Assembly (NCBI GenBank): GCA_027257055.1
Contig: JAPVLO010000073.1
Span: 496,001 to 560,000, forward strand
Length of the DNA: 64,000 bases
Origin: Cephalopachus bancanus
Lineage: Eukaryota; Chordata; Mammalia; Primates; Tarsiidae
Reading direction: 5' to 3'
A program made the position numbers and the translations under genes. The notes beneath the pieces were generated by a model. The model was not told the DNA's origin, did not search any database, and saw nothing but the letters and a program-made list of their open reading frames with translations. Numbering within the stretch: position 1 is the first letter of the stretch; each line of letters begins with the position of its first letter. This document shows, one piece after another, positions 12,301-23,813 of the stretch.

Positions 12301-14029
12301 AGAGAAACTGAGAGAAGTAAGCCATTCATTGACAAGGAAACTCTTCTAGAATTTGGAGTTTCTGGTTCCATTATTATAGAGGCCTTAGTTATATTCCTAT
12401 TCTTGGATTTCAGTGTCCTTGTGCAACTGAGAATTTAACAGGATCTCCTGCCCCTTAAAACCTAATGGCGAGAATAGTTAAAAGATACTAGTTAATAGCC
12501 TTTAACCCTAACTTCATTATTTATGGACAATTCAAAAAGTTCCCAAGATTTCTGTTAATCACTAGGGATTAGAGAGAGGGAGGACAGCACATGGAAGTGG
12601 CATAGATTCTTTTTCATGGCCATCACTAACTTCTACTGTCTTAATTCTGTTCATTTTTCTAACTGATGATGCCACTTTCTGATTTATTTCAGTCTAATCA
12701 TGAAGTTCAGCCTTAATATCTTTGTGTAATTCTTTTAAAAATTAATCAAACTTCACAACAATTACAAGAGCATACTCTGGTTTTCAACCATTTGTGTGTA
12801 TGACAGAGTCTACTGAAGATTTGATGGGATCAGAATTTACAGGATTCACAGTAAAGAAATAGAAATATATAACTTCTAAAGTTAAATTTCTGGCTACACC
12901 ATTCCAGGATTTGTTTTTGTTTTTTTTCAATGACATGTTAGCCACTTAGAATTCCAGCTTCTCTTCCATTTTTCTGTCTCCTATCTTCTTCCATCCTCAT
13001 CTCCCACATTCTCATTTTCTTCTTTCCAGGAAAACTACAAATTATCCTCCTACACTGCTTTGACATTCAGCTGAAAGCCCACATTTGTGTTTTTAAACCC
13101 AACAAATTATTTTGTAGAAAAGAATTAATTTAATGGTGTACACTCTTTAGACAGCAGTTGTTTTGAATAGCAATTTTCCTACCACCACACCAATAATAAT
13201 TTGCCTTTTTGTTTGTGCTAGGTAAACCTTAAGAGCCCAGAACACACAAATAAAATCATAATGTATTGGCAAAGACCAATGTGAATTACCAAAATATCTT
13301 ATGTATAAACTTTTAAGTGTAACTCTTTACTTTCAAGTACATATTACATACTTGATGTAGGGTGGGCAGGGGCCAACCTGGATAGTAAAATGACTGTCTT
13401 ATATAATAGTTCCATTAAATATTTCTATCTTCATGTATAAAATAGGGCACTTCCAGCCAGGGTAACACATGGTTGGCAACCAGAGGTCTTGGGAGAAATT
13501 CATTAGCTAACACATATAATAAATGTTGAGGTAGATGGAAGTGACATAAGTGATTAAGTGATGCACTTCTAGAGGATTTTAAGAGTTAGATTTTCTGCAG
13601 TGGTACTCACTAACTACTCATTTCATGGTTGTCTATTTTTTCTAAAGAGTAAAAAAGTAAAATTCAGCAGTCTAGTCCTAAATTACCACATTACCTGAAC
13701 TACTGTGATCTAGATAATAAAACATATTCTAGGTGTATGATTATTTCTTTATGTGGACTTCCTCAAACAAGTAGTATGTTTTTAACTTAAAATGTCTATT
13801 GTGTGTCCAAAATGTTCACTGTTTTAAACTGCTCAAAATGATCAATTCATATCTCCTGTACTCAACGCTTTTATTTCAAACTCTGAATTCTTATTAAAAT
13901 CAAGAATCAAATTCAGGAAAAGGCAAATACCAGGTTAGGGGAGGACACATACCCTTAAAATCAATAACATGATGATTTAATCAGGGCAAATGAATGCATT
14001 TCCCCTCGAGGCCCTTTGTCTTGCTGTGT
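9367..14029. other. AT-rich unique DNA with simple repeats
   Basis: No gene is recognised. The stretch contains a CT/CA simple repeat (9549-9594), an A-run at 11218-11238, and a 23-base near-tandem duplication at about 10645-10693 ('gtatttcctctctggt' twice). No splice-flanked coding exon is convincing. Confidence 0.55.
9549..9594. repeat. (CT)n/(CA)n compound microsatellite
   Basis: An impure pyrimidine run rich in 'tctctctt' leads into a short 'cacacacacac' run. Confidence 0.85.
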
Positions 14030-14546
14030 AACATTGCCAGGCATCTGCCGTATGTGTCTACCTTTTCCTAGGAGAAACAAAGAACACTTCCGGCAAGGGC
14101 AACATTTGAAGTTTTCAATTCTGGATTTATTGTCACAATCGGAAGTGGATTAAAAAATCAAAGAGCAAATACTCTGTGGGAGATTTGGCAGAAATGATGT
14201 GGCATACAGATCTTTCTTTAAGAAGAGACTCACTGCTCATCTGTGAGGACTGTGGTTAGCTGATAACCTCAGCTGTTAGTTCCTTCAAGGTCTGTCTTAG
14301 ACTTTGAGCCAAGGTCAAACTCTTACATTGACTCCCAGCCAAAGACTGATTAGAACTAAGTACTCAACTCAGCTTTCCTCTAACATAAATCTCTGCTTCA
14401 GCACTCCCTCCCAGGCTGGCATGGTAGTGCTGCATGGTAGTCTGTTCTTGCTCTTTTTCCTTTCATAAATATTACCTTCCAGTAAACCTTTTACATCATT
14501 AACTTTGTCTCAATATCTGATATCCAGATAACCTAATGGGCACAGT
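14030..14546 (+). mobile_element. ERVL-like LTR (5' LTR)
   Basis: The 3' half has LTR character, with an AT-rich polyadenylation-type region ('ttcataaatatta') and an end in 'gggcaca'. It is followed at once by a tRNA-Leu-type primer binding site. The left boundary is not clear and the family call rests mainly on the primer site and the following internal sequence. Confidence 0.55.
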
Positions 14547-14557
14547 TGGTATCAGGA
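14547..14557 (+). promoter_or_regulatory. Candidate retroviral primer binding site (tRNA-Leu type)
   Basis: 'tggtatcagga' directly follows the LTR end. ERVL elements are known to use a tRNA-Leu primer with a 'tggtatcagag'-like site. One base differs in this copy. It is a fossil site with no function expected. Confidence 0.55.
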
Positions 14558-16733
14558 ATGATCTGAGAAGACAGGAAATAAGATGGGATATGATACTGTC
14601 ACTCACTCCTCAGTGGGCAATGTAGACCCATACTGAGTGACAAGTGAAGCATGGACAGCCAATTGCTAAAAGGTTCACCTGTGGCCACTTGGGAGAATAT
14701 GCTGGTGGAGCATAATGCCTTGTGAGGATTCAGGCATTTCAACTGTACAGGAGCATGGCTAAATATACGTATAATGGAGTTAAATGGTTTTCGCTAAGTT
14801 CATTGTTTCCCTAAAGATGGATAATGAAAACAGAAATATTTTCTTTAATTATTAAATTAGAAAACTATTTTTTAAACTTATGAGAGTAAAAGAGTTTATT
14901 TGGTAGCTAACAAGAAGCCTTCCTCTCCTGAAAGAGACAATCAGGGGAAAAAAAATGAAGATAAGACCAGTATCCAATAGTCAGAGTTGCTGAACTTCCA
15001 AGATGACCAAATGTTTGAGGCAGGGCTCTCATGCCAAAGTCAGGTCCCTAGTTGAGTAATTCTAGGATGTTGTCACATGGTAGAGGGACATCTAGGTAGA
15101 TAACCCTGAAGATACTGACTCCCTACCATTCTTTGAATTCTCTTAATGTAAGGTCCCAATCCTCCCCACTAAGAACTAACATTCCTTCCATGTGGAAATA
15201 CTCTCCCATACAAAATAGCAAATGTCTTCAGGCCTATAGGTAAGATTAAGGCACAAGAATGCAGCTGGGAAATGCAGGAGCTGATGAAGGAGAAATAGAT
15301 TACATTCTGAAAGGAGATATACAATGGGGGAACCCTCCAAAAAACTGGAATTATTTTTTGGAGGGCAGGCCCCTTGTAGTATGGGTTTCCCCTGTTATGC
15401 AAATGTTCTAGGAACTCATCAGCAGTGAATTTTTGTTGGTGGTGTTTTGGAGATTCTTTCAACGCGTTTCCCCATTTCATGGTGGACGATTTAGGAGCAT
15501 ACCTGCCCATACCCTGCTGAGTGTTCAGCAGTTTTTGACCAAAAACGGTATGATCCTCATGCCCCCACCCTCCCCGTTTACCTGGTCTCAACCCAAGCGC
15601 CTTTATATGTGTTTCCCAACGGAAAAAGTTCTTAAAGGGAAATGTTTTGCCAATGTGGAAGAGGTAAAACAAAAAAACAACAGAAGTACTAAAAGGCATC
15701 AAAACTGATGAGTTCAAAAACTGTTGTGAGCGTGGAAAAAGTGTCTCAGCAAGTGTTTTGACTCAAACGGAGAGTACCTTGAAGATGTCTGAAGTTTAAA
15801 CATTTAAGAATAAATACATATTTTTTTATAAAGAAGTTCCAGGTTTAGGGGGATCCTCCTTGGTACCCAGGGAGTGCTTATGAAACAGGATCCTGAAAGT
15901 GCTCAGACAAAGAGATTAGACCACAGACTGGATAAGGAAGAGTTTACTGACTTGGAGTCTCCCTCTTTACATACAGGATTTAACATTCTGGCAAAAATAT
16001 AGGGGATGATACAAATTTGTTGCTAGGATTTCTAGCAGAAGCCTGGAAAAAGTCATGACCCAGAGTGAGTGAGGCTGAAATGCCTGAATTGCCATGGCAA
16101 ATGGTAGATGAAGGAATTAAAAGACTCAGGGATATCAGTCTACTGGAACAGTGATGTTATGTGAGGCCACAAGACCCCCCTAAAAAAGATTATCTTTCTT
16201 GAAAAGGCATAGAGGACACACTATTTACCAAGACCTAACCAAAGTTTGGCTTCCAGAATATTAATCAGATCCACGCACTCACCCAGTGGTAATTCCCTTA
16301 GTCCCCAGATGTATAACTAGGATTGACTTACTTGTTAGTTAAAGAAACCCCAATGCTGGCTACTTGTTCTGTGACATAAGAGCTATAATAGTAGGGATAT
16401 TGTGTAACATATTATGCATCAAAACATAAAATTGTTCCCCATAAATATGTATAACTACAATATATCTCTTTAAAAAATACATTTTTAAAAAGGCATATTT
16501 ACTAATTTTTGTGATGTAAGGAGACCATGTATAGAGCACCTTGATAAGTCTGTCTGTTGGGTCTCATATATCTGAATAAATCAGTTATTGGGAAAAAAAT
16601 TTAAGAACAACCAATGGAAGCCTCTGACACCATCTCCAACACCCTGCTAAATTCGTAAAATCAAAAGCAGTATTGCATTCTGGGATGGATTATGAAGCTC
16701 AGGGTCACTTTTAAAAGCTTAAAGCAAGTGGTG
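14558..16733 (+). mobile_element. ERVL-like internal region, gag part, decayed
   Basis: The sequence after the primer site resembles ERVL leader and gag ('gtgacaagtgaagcatggac', then near 16120 'taaaagactcagggatatc', then 'gcattctgggatgga' near 16674). It has no long open frame and is interrupted by a mariner (15323-15864) and then by an L1 tail (16752-16980). A fossil only. Confidence 0.5.
15323..15864 (+). mobile_element. Internally deleted mariner element, copy 2
   Basis: Starts near 'atgggggaaccctcc' and ends near 'gatcctccttggta', inverted ends related to copy 1 at 6493-7052. The middle holds the plus-strand end of the transposase gene ('gtgttcagcagtttttgacc', 'aaagttcttaaagggaaatg'). 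It has its own deletion, so copies 1 and 2 decayed independently. It lies inside the ERVL-like sequence and is therefore younger than that. Confidence 0.8.
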
Positions 16734-16998
16734 ATTCTTATCATATGCTATTTTTTTATTATAAAGATGTGGGGTACAATTCAGGGTTAGGTATACAAAC
16801 ATTGATTATGCAGGTACCCTTGTTAATGAGGTATGCCCCCCCACCCCTAGCAGTTTCCCTCAACTGCCAATCCCACCCCTCCTCCCCTGACATACACTAT
16901 TTAATTCACCAATATGGTCCCCAAATAACTAGACAGGCCCTAGAGGATGACTATAGCCTATGTCAAGTTCAGTCAAATAGTATCTTTATCATAGCTAT
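16734..16998 (-). mobile_element. L1 3' end, 5'-truncated (strepsirrhine-type 3' UTR)
   Basis: On the plus strand it reads 'aaagatgtggggtacaattc' and 'cagggttaggtatacaaac', the reverse complement of the L1 3' end repeated elsewhere in the window. An imperfect target duplication, 'attcttatcatatgctat' at 16734-16751 against 'tatctttatcatagctat' at 16981-16998, bounds about 230 bp of L1. Confidence 0.85.
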
Positions 16999-17378
16999 CT
17001 TGCCGAATGTGAAGTTTCCCAGAACAGATTAATTTGGATGCAAGTATATGGTATGTAGGCACTGATTTTGCAATTTTTCTTTTCATATCTAGTTAGAAAA
17101 GAGGACCAGAAACAGAATTCACGTGCTACAGCCAACAATACACATACAGAGTTTTGGTTTGGGGCTAAATCAACTTTCCTACCTTTTGTCATAATATAAT
17201 CTCAAGAGCTCTAGACCATCTGAACATCCCATAAAACATCACATTGATTACTTGCACATAAAATAATTGGGTGAGATGAGCAACTGTTGGCTAGAAGACT
17301 GGGAGATATGATAAAGCACACATGCTACAGAAACTGTGGGATGCAACTTTTAAAGATTCAGAGAACAGATACTTCAGT

Positions 17379-17675
17379 AAAAGTTCAGGGATCAGCCAGG
17401 CTCAGTGGCTCAGCCTGTAATCCCGCGCCTTTGGATTGCCTGAGCCCGCGGGTTTGAGACCCTCCTGGGCAACGAGACCTCATCTCTACAATAAATCAAA
17501 AAATCAGCCGGGTGTGGGAGCGCATGCCTGTAATTCCGGCTACATAGAAGGCTGAGGCAGAAGGATTGCCAGAGCCCAGCAGGTCGAGGCTGAGGTGGCC
17601 GGGAGCAGTCACTGCACTCCAGTCTGGGCAACAGAGTGAGACTCCAACTCAAAAAAAAAAAAAAGTTCAGGGATC
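17379..17675 (+). mobile_element. Alu dimer, young-looking subfamily
   Basis: Forward orientation: starts 'agccaggctcagtggctcag', mid-region 'ctctacaataaatcaaaaaa', ends 'gactccaactc' plus an A-run. An exact flanking duplication 'aaaagttcagggatc' is at 17379-17393 and 17661-17675. The antisense open frame over it is Alu read backwards. Confidence 0.93.
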
Positions 17676-17689
17676 CAGTGGCCATGGAC

Positions 17690-20259
17690 ACTAACACATC
17701 ACCTCCAACATGATGCATTTTACATTCATTACTACCCTGATTCTTTGAGTTCTGGAAGGAACACATTCATTCCACACGTAAGAATCATTTCTGGACCATA
17801 TGCCAGGTCACAAAAAGGAATATCAGTTTTGAGTGGGGCTTAGAACATTCTCTTTTCCGCTCACACCTCTCTGGTACTTTGTCTTGCAAACTTTTGACAC
17901 TCTGGCCTCCCCACAGTGCCTGCTTCATCTTTTCGGCTGGAGTTAGTCAGGCTTTGTCCCTCAGACCGTAAGCTTGGACATCTTGTTTGTTTCTCTTTCT
18001 AGAGGATCACTGTTCTGCATGTATATGTATGTAATATATATAACACACATATAATATAGAGGTGTATATGTATGAATAGATACATATGTACACATATGCA
18101 TATACACATGTTAACTTATTTTACGTTTTGTTAGCTCAGGTGGTAAATTCAGCTCATGCCACTTCATCTTGGTCAGAAACAGATTGTCTTCTCATACCTT
18201 TAGAAGTACCAATTTCCAATTAAAATAGAAATCATCAGTTTTCTGTTAGCTCGTTGTTAAAGCATCTCTCTAAAGATAATTTCCTGCTTACATTGTCAAG
18301 TTAAATAATATCTAAGCATAGAGAGCTCTTTTCATGATTCCTAATGTTCAGACTGTACCCTTTAAATATTAACTGGATTCTCAGGTTTTACTGACCAAAG
18401 CACAAGGGTGACTTAGAAAAGGTTATGAGTGGAATTATTTGTAGTGGTTCCATCTTATTTTAAAGAGAGGAAAGGCATTTTCCCAAAAGAATATTTATAA
18501 ATATGTTCTATAAGCCAGGGCAGTAGTAATTCCAAAGCTTCTGGCACAGCATGTAAATCAAATTTGAAAATCCAGGAGAACTTTTGAGACCTTTCCTGAA
18601 GGACTTAATTTAAGCCTTTTAATAAATCTGGAGTTAACCAACCACCACTTAAAGTTTAATTCCATTAAACAGGTGTATATTAATACTCCATTATGTATAA
18701 AGTCCCAGAGTGCCACAAGGAGGAGTGGGCAAGACCAGTCCTTGAGGTTCTGACATTACTGTAGGGTAACTTAGGACAACTTCTATCTAACACAGCATGG
18801 TAAATGCCATTAGTAATCTCTCCAATAAATTCTCATTTAGGATGAAATTAATTCTCATGAAGAGATGAAAATTTTAGATGTTCCCTGCAGACTTTCAATT
18901 AGAGATAACCAAAATCAGCAAAGACACAAATATGAAAATATGTTTGATAAATTCAGAGAAAGATGATATAGGTATCTCAGACAGGGTAGGATGTAGCCTA
19001 AATGCTAGGAAGTAAACTGGAAGAATGGGAGCTCGATACTCTTTGTTGGAAACTTTTCTTATCAAACAGAGAAGTTTCTACCTAATGACAATAAGGACAT
19101 TCTGAAAGATATTAAACTCAAAAATTACTACCCAAACAAACAAACAAACAAAAATTACAGAACGATGAGCATAAAATGACACATTAGAAAATAGGGACAT
19201 TAAAAGAATATAAGGGATATTGCAAAACAGAAGAGTGAGGACAAAGCAAAGACTTTTTGACAGAATATTTTACATAACATGCTGCTTATAATTTATAAAG
19301 TAAATAAAATTCTAAGACAGAAGAAAGAGCATCAGCCCAGGAAAAAGATGTGAAGGAAGATTGGTATCTGGTCCCTTAATCCTCCTAGCTACAGAAAGAA
19401 TAGGAGAATGTTAACAAACTTCAGAAATGCTCAGCTTCAGTAACAAATTAAAACAATAAACCATAGAATTTTTAAATGTCAGAAAACTACAAGATCCAAA
19501 ATTTTACAAAATGCACTTGGGCAATATCTACCAAGAGGCTTAGCTTATTCAACTGCATTGTGCTAGTAGTTTCCCTTTAAGGAATCTATTCTAATGAAAT
19601 AAAACCTCAGAAAAAAATGTAGATACAAAGAGAATGCACACTTTACTTCTTGCACACTTAAGGCACTAAACACAGTTCTAATTTCTCAAGCAAAGGAAAA
19701 TAATAAACCATGAATAAAGTCATCCTTAACATTTACTCCTACACACCAGGAATTTATCCCATAGTCCTAACCATGTAGCCACATTTTAGTAAATTATAAT
19801 CTATACCACTCATATACTATAATGAAAAGATAGTCCTTTTCTGCCAGATAATATGTTATGAAACATAAAGACTCTATTACCAAGAGATCACAATACAAAT
19901 ATACTTAAAGAAATGCAAGAGTAAATGACTTAAAAGAAAAATTGAATGAATATAAAAGTTTGATTATAAGGTATCTTCAGTAATAATTTGGAAAAATACA
20001 AAAATGTGTTGAAATCACATGGGCAGATCTGCCCATGTGATTTCAGCATATTTTTGCTTTAAGAAAGGTGATAGGAATGCAAAAGTAAACTAAATGTGAT
20101 CTTTACTCTCAAAGAGGATGCTAGTGAGAGCACATAAAAGTATCTATGAAAATATAATGTTGACTATATGTACTACTAGTACATATCGTATTTTAATGTA
20201 CTAAAACCTAGGACATATAGTTAGCATCTAGCAAGTTCCACTGAATAGGTCAATCTCAC
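17690..20259. other. AT-rich unique DNA with TA/TG-rich tract
   Basis: No gene is recognised. A purine/pyrimidine alternating stretch at about 18018-18115 ('atatgtatgtaatatatata' type) and an (AAAC)n run at 19134-19152 are simple repeats. A short perfect palindrome at 20011-20044 is listed separately. Confidence 0.55.
19999..20056. repeat. Short foldback palindrome centred on AGATCT
   Basis: The core 20011-20044 is a perfect 34-bp palindrome with no spacer ('gaaatcacatgggc' / AGATCT / 'gcccatgtgatttc'). Pairing extends outward about 12 bases per side with two mismatches ('caaaaatgtgtt' against 'agcatatttttg'). It resembles a palindromic MITE, but I cannot name the family. Confidence 0.85.
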
Positions 20260-20261
20260 TA

Positions 20262-20831
20262 TACAGTCCTGACAATTAAGTTCATGAACTAATCCTAGAA
20301 AAAGTGCTACATAACTCATCGCTGAATATCATTACAGTCACCTTTGAAATACTTCCCTTGGGAAGCTATGCACTGATACCAGTGCCTAGTTCGCCCATCA
20401 GAGCAATTTTGGAACTCTTTCTGGAATGGCCATCAGAGCTGTCGTTGTATTATACTTGATGTCCTGAACGTCATCCAATATCTTCCTTTCAATATTTCCT
20501 TTATCTTCAGGTAAATAAAAAAGTCACTCGGAGCCAGATCAGGTAAGTAGGGAGGGCATTCCAATATGGTTATTTGTACAGTGCTGCCAACATCAGCACA
20601 CAGTGACAAGTTCCCAAACTTAATTGTAAGACCTCAACAAATAATGATTACAGCTCTGATGGCCATTCCAGAAAAAGAGCTTCAAAACTGCTTTACCAGG
20701 TGGACTAGTTGGTGGCATCAAAGCACAACTTCCCAAAGGGAATACTTCAAAGGTGATCGTAGTGATATTCAGCAATGAGGAACATAGCACTTTTTCTAGG
20801 CTGGTTCACAAATCTAATTTAGGACTTTGTA
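20262..20831. mobile_element. Foldback mariner composite (two 3' halves head to head)
   Basis: The left arm (about 20264-20450, minus) carries the 3' part of a mariner: 'gacaattaagttcatgaact' as terminal repeat, then antisense transposase. The right arm (about 20640-20829, plus) is a diverged inverted copy of the same part, ending with the matching terminal repeat. TA dinucleotides border both outer ends. Between them, at about 20603-20633, a third terminal-repeat-like sequence marks the 5' end of the left copy. This differs from the mariner family at 6493 and 15323. Confidence 0.82.
20566..20778 (+). pseudogene. Mariner transposase C-terminal fragment
   Basis: Codons from about 20640 onward translate as the end of a mariner transposase ('LMAIPEKELQNCFTRW', 'REYFKGDRSDIQQ'), finishing at the normal stop before the terminal repeat. 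The upstream part of the frame crosses the junction of the foldback and is not transposase in sense. All catalytic residues are absent. Confidence 0.75.
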
Positions 20832-21568
20832 CTCTATTTAGGCCTCTTATCCACCAAAAAATCATGTATCATCTATTTTTTAAAAAATCAAATATCAATG
20901 TTTTAAATAAATTATTTTACAATTGCCCAAAGATTTATTGATATATACTTTGCCTAATAATACCATATTAATCAACTTTAAGTGAATAATTGCCAAATGA
21001 TTCAAAGTTATTTACTTATAGTTTAGAACTAATTTAGCACACAACTCAAATTTATGTCTATATGTGGGAAAAAATTTATTTATGAATTATTTTCCTTATG
21101 TATAAGTCCTGAATATAATTTGGTAGGAAAAAAAGTTATTCTGTCTTTTGGAATAGCAGATAGAATTTTGAATTTATTTAATATTTATAGTATCAAGGAT
21201 TCTCATGATTTAAATTGCCCAGGAAATATGTTTTTGAAAAAGGTGGTTTAATTAATTGGTAGGCAATTAATCTTTGAAAAGATGGATGAATTAAACAATT
21301 TTTCCATATCACAGCTAGTCTGTTTCAAAAAGCAGAATTCCGCTGCTTTTGACTTATTGCTAATTTTTTAGTTAGTACCAAAACCAGTTCATAAAGTTAA
21401 ACTACTCTCACTGAAATAACTATATCATTGAGATACTTGCTACTGAGCACACCAAAAAAATTAAAGTATTTATATTATATTGTACATAAAGTATGCCATG
21501 AATCAACTAGTTCTTGACTCCTTCTTTGTGTTTCTGAATGCATATTTATGTATTTAAAATGTTATTTT

Positions 21569-21706
21569 AAAATAACCCAAGGTAATTTTTGAACTGTAAG
21601 TGTCCATCATACTCACAAAGCTGAAGATTTTGTTGTGTTTTGGTTTCTTTTTATTTAGCCATTTGGAGATACATATTTTTCTGTGCCTATTAATATTCTA
21701 TTCTGG
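21569..21706 (+). repeat. Direct repeat copy 1 (138 bp)
   Basis: Runs from 'aaaataacccaagg' to 'attctattctgg'. It is matched by 22655-22792 at equal length with only two differences ('aaagctgaag' against 'aaatttgaag'). Flanks outside the 138 bp do not match. Confidence 0.95.
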
Positions 21707-22654
21707 CTACATAGGTGAGTTAAGAAAAAATAGATTAATATTTACTATTGAATTTACTATTAAAGTATCATTCTGATTCTATTTCATACTCAATACCATC
21801 TGTATTAGGAAAAAATAAATATATATTGATATATATGAATATGAGAATTTTAAAATTTTAACTGCTCCCTAATTATAGCACTAGAACTAAAATGGTCTTT
21901 AAAGCAGTGTCTTAGTTCGGAATCCATTTTCAGGTCAGGAGGTATTAAGTGTCTGTCTCAAAAACCACAAACCTAGAAAGTGCACAAGATGATTTGAGGC
22001 GGTTTCTTTTTTCCTAGTACAGCACTATTTCTACTATCTTATGATATCTCTCAGAAGTGAGAAGGGATTTTATTTTATCCCGTTTCATTAAACAGGTATT
22101 TTACATTTTTTGAATAGAGGTTCAACAAATTAGATCTGAAAAATACTTCATAAAGTTAATATCTTAGTATTTATTGTTCTTATTATAAGTTCTATCATAA
22201 AAACATATGCATGCTCTTAAAGACATATATGGTGATCCACGATATATTTATTTTAAAGATAACACATGAAAATTTATTCAGAGGAAACTAAGGGTAAACA
22301 CCATGCCAAACATTGATCATATTTACTATTTGTCAGTGTGTATAGTCAACATCAAGAGAACTCAGAGGAGAGAGTCTCCAGAACTGAATTAACAATCGTG
22401 CCAGCTAATGCAAATGATAATTAGGCACCAGAGAAAAAGGATGGATTAGACAACTAAATGTACAAATGAAATTTACCCTTTGTTTTGTTCTATTAGATCT
22501 GAAGATAAATTTCAAATGCTATATCCAGAAAGCAGTGAAAAAAGATATATAAAGATCTTTTTAAAATCAAGATATTAACCTTGTTGGTGTACAATGAATA
22601 TAGCTCTTTTCTGTATCTTTGATACAGTTTCATGTATTTTATTTTTAAGTGTCA

Positions 22655-22792
22655 AAAATAACCCAAGGTAATTTTTGAACTGTAAGTGTCCATCATACTC
22701 ACAAATTTGAAGATTTTGTTGTGTTTTGGTTTCTTTTTATTTAGCCATTTGGAGATACATATTTTTCTGTGCCTATTAATATTCTATTCTGG
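22655..22792 (+). repeat. Direct repeat copy 2 (138 bp)
   Basis: Second copy of the repeat at 21569-21706, same strand, 1,086 bp downstream. Near-identity implies a duplication or gene conversion much younger than the surrounding old repeats. Confidence 0.95.
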
Positions 22793-23277
22793 ACTAATCA
22801 TAGCAGTGTGTATATACTTATGTGTATGTAAAGTACAGAATATGTTATTAAGAATGTTTATGTAAAACATTTCTTCCCAAGCATTTTATTCTCCTAAATT
22901 TTTTATGAACACGCTTTGTCAGATATTTTAAACTATTTCAATAAACTCTCTACATATAAAATATCATGTAAGATTGTTTAAAAAATTACAAAGGTATATG
23001 ATATCAGCAATTTGGAATCATGTTTAATCTAACAGATTATCCCAAACACTTATTTATCCTTCTTACAAAGAGCAATATACTGCAATGGACAGCAAGATAG
23101 AGTAAGTCCTGGGTCCTTTCATAGGCTCCTATGGAAAAATAATATTTTGCCATTAATTAATAATTCCTAGAAATTGGTGATCTCAAGTAGTACTTTCTCT
23201 TATACAGATGTTTGACAATGAAGATATCCCTCTTCAAATGCATATACACAAAGAGAAAAAGCTGCCATTTGATCTGC

Positions 23278-23445
23278 AGTGCATCCCAAACTTTAGTGTT
23301 TCTATGAATCACCTAGATGTCTGATAACACGTAAATTTTTACTCAGTTAGTATGAGATGAACCTGAGATTCTGTATAATGAATATAATAAGCTCCCAGGT
23401 AATGATGATGCTGCTGTTCCTCTGGTCACACTTTTAGCAGCAAGA
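23278..23445 (+). mobile_element. Charlie-type hAT MITE fragment (MER5/MER20-like)
   Basis: 'ccaaactttagtg', 'atgaatcacctag', 'ctcccaggtaatgatgatgc' and 'ctggtcacacttt' follow the order of the ancient MER5-group nonautonomous hAT elements. It is diverged and the exact subfamily is not certain. Confidence 0.6.
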
Positions 23446-23492
23446 AATAAGCCACATAGTCCTCCCTTTTTTATTTAGGCTTTCCTCAACTC

Positions 23493-23813
23493 AGGTGAGT
23501 TTCTTTTTTTTCTTTTTTTTTCTTTTTTTTTTTTTTTTGAGTTGGAGTCTCACTCTGCCGCCCAGACTGGAGTGCAGTGGCCACTCCCGGCCACCGCAGC
23601 CTCGACCTGCTGGGCTCCCGCGATCCTTCCGCCTCAGCCTTCCAAGTAGCCGGAATTACAGGCGTGCGCTGCCACGCCCGGCTGATTTTTTGATGTATTG
23701 AAGAGATGAGGTCTCGCTGCCCAGGTGGGTCTCAAACCCGCGGGCTCAGGCAATCCACTCACCTCAGCCTCCCAAAGGCGCGGGATTACAGGCTGAGCCA
23801 CCAGGTGAGTTTC
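23493..23813 (-). mobile_element. Alu dimer, full length
   Basis: Reverse orientation with a long impure T-run, then 'gagttggagtctcactctgc'. It ends 'ggctgagccacc' just before the duplication. The target repeat 'caggtgagtttc' is at 23493-23504 and 23802-23813. CpG-rich positions are well kept (for example 'gcgcgggattacag'), suggesting a young copy. Confidence 0.92.

Larger units (their letters stand above)
20832..23277. other. AT-rich unique DNA containing a 138-bp direct duplication
   Basis: No gene is recognised. The two copies of the duplication are annotated at 21569-21706 and 22655-22792. No obvious transposon ends flank them. Confidence 0.6.

Noticed and set aside
15169..15717. 182-codon minus-strand open frame
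   Set aside because: It is antisense to a decayed mariner transposase and runs into ERVL-like sequence; not a protein family I recognise.
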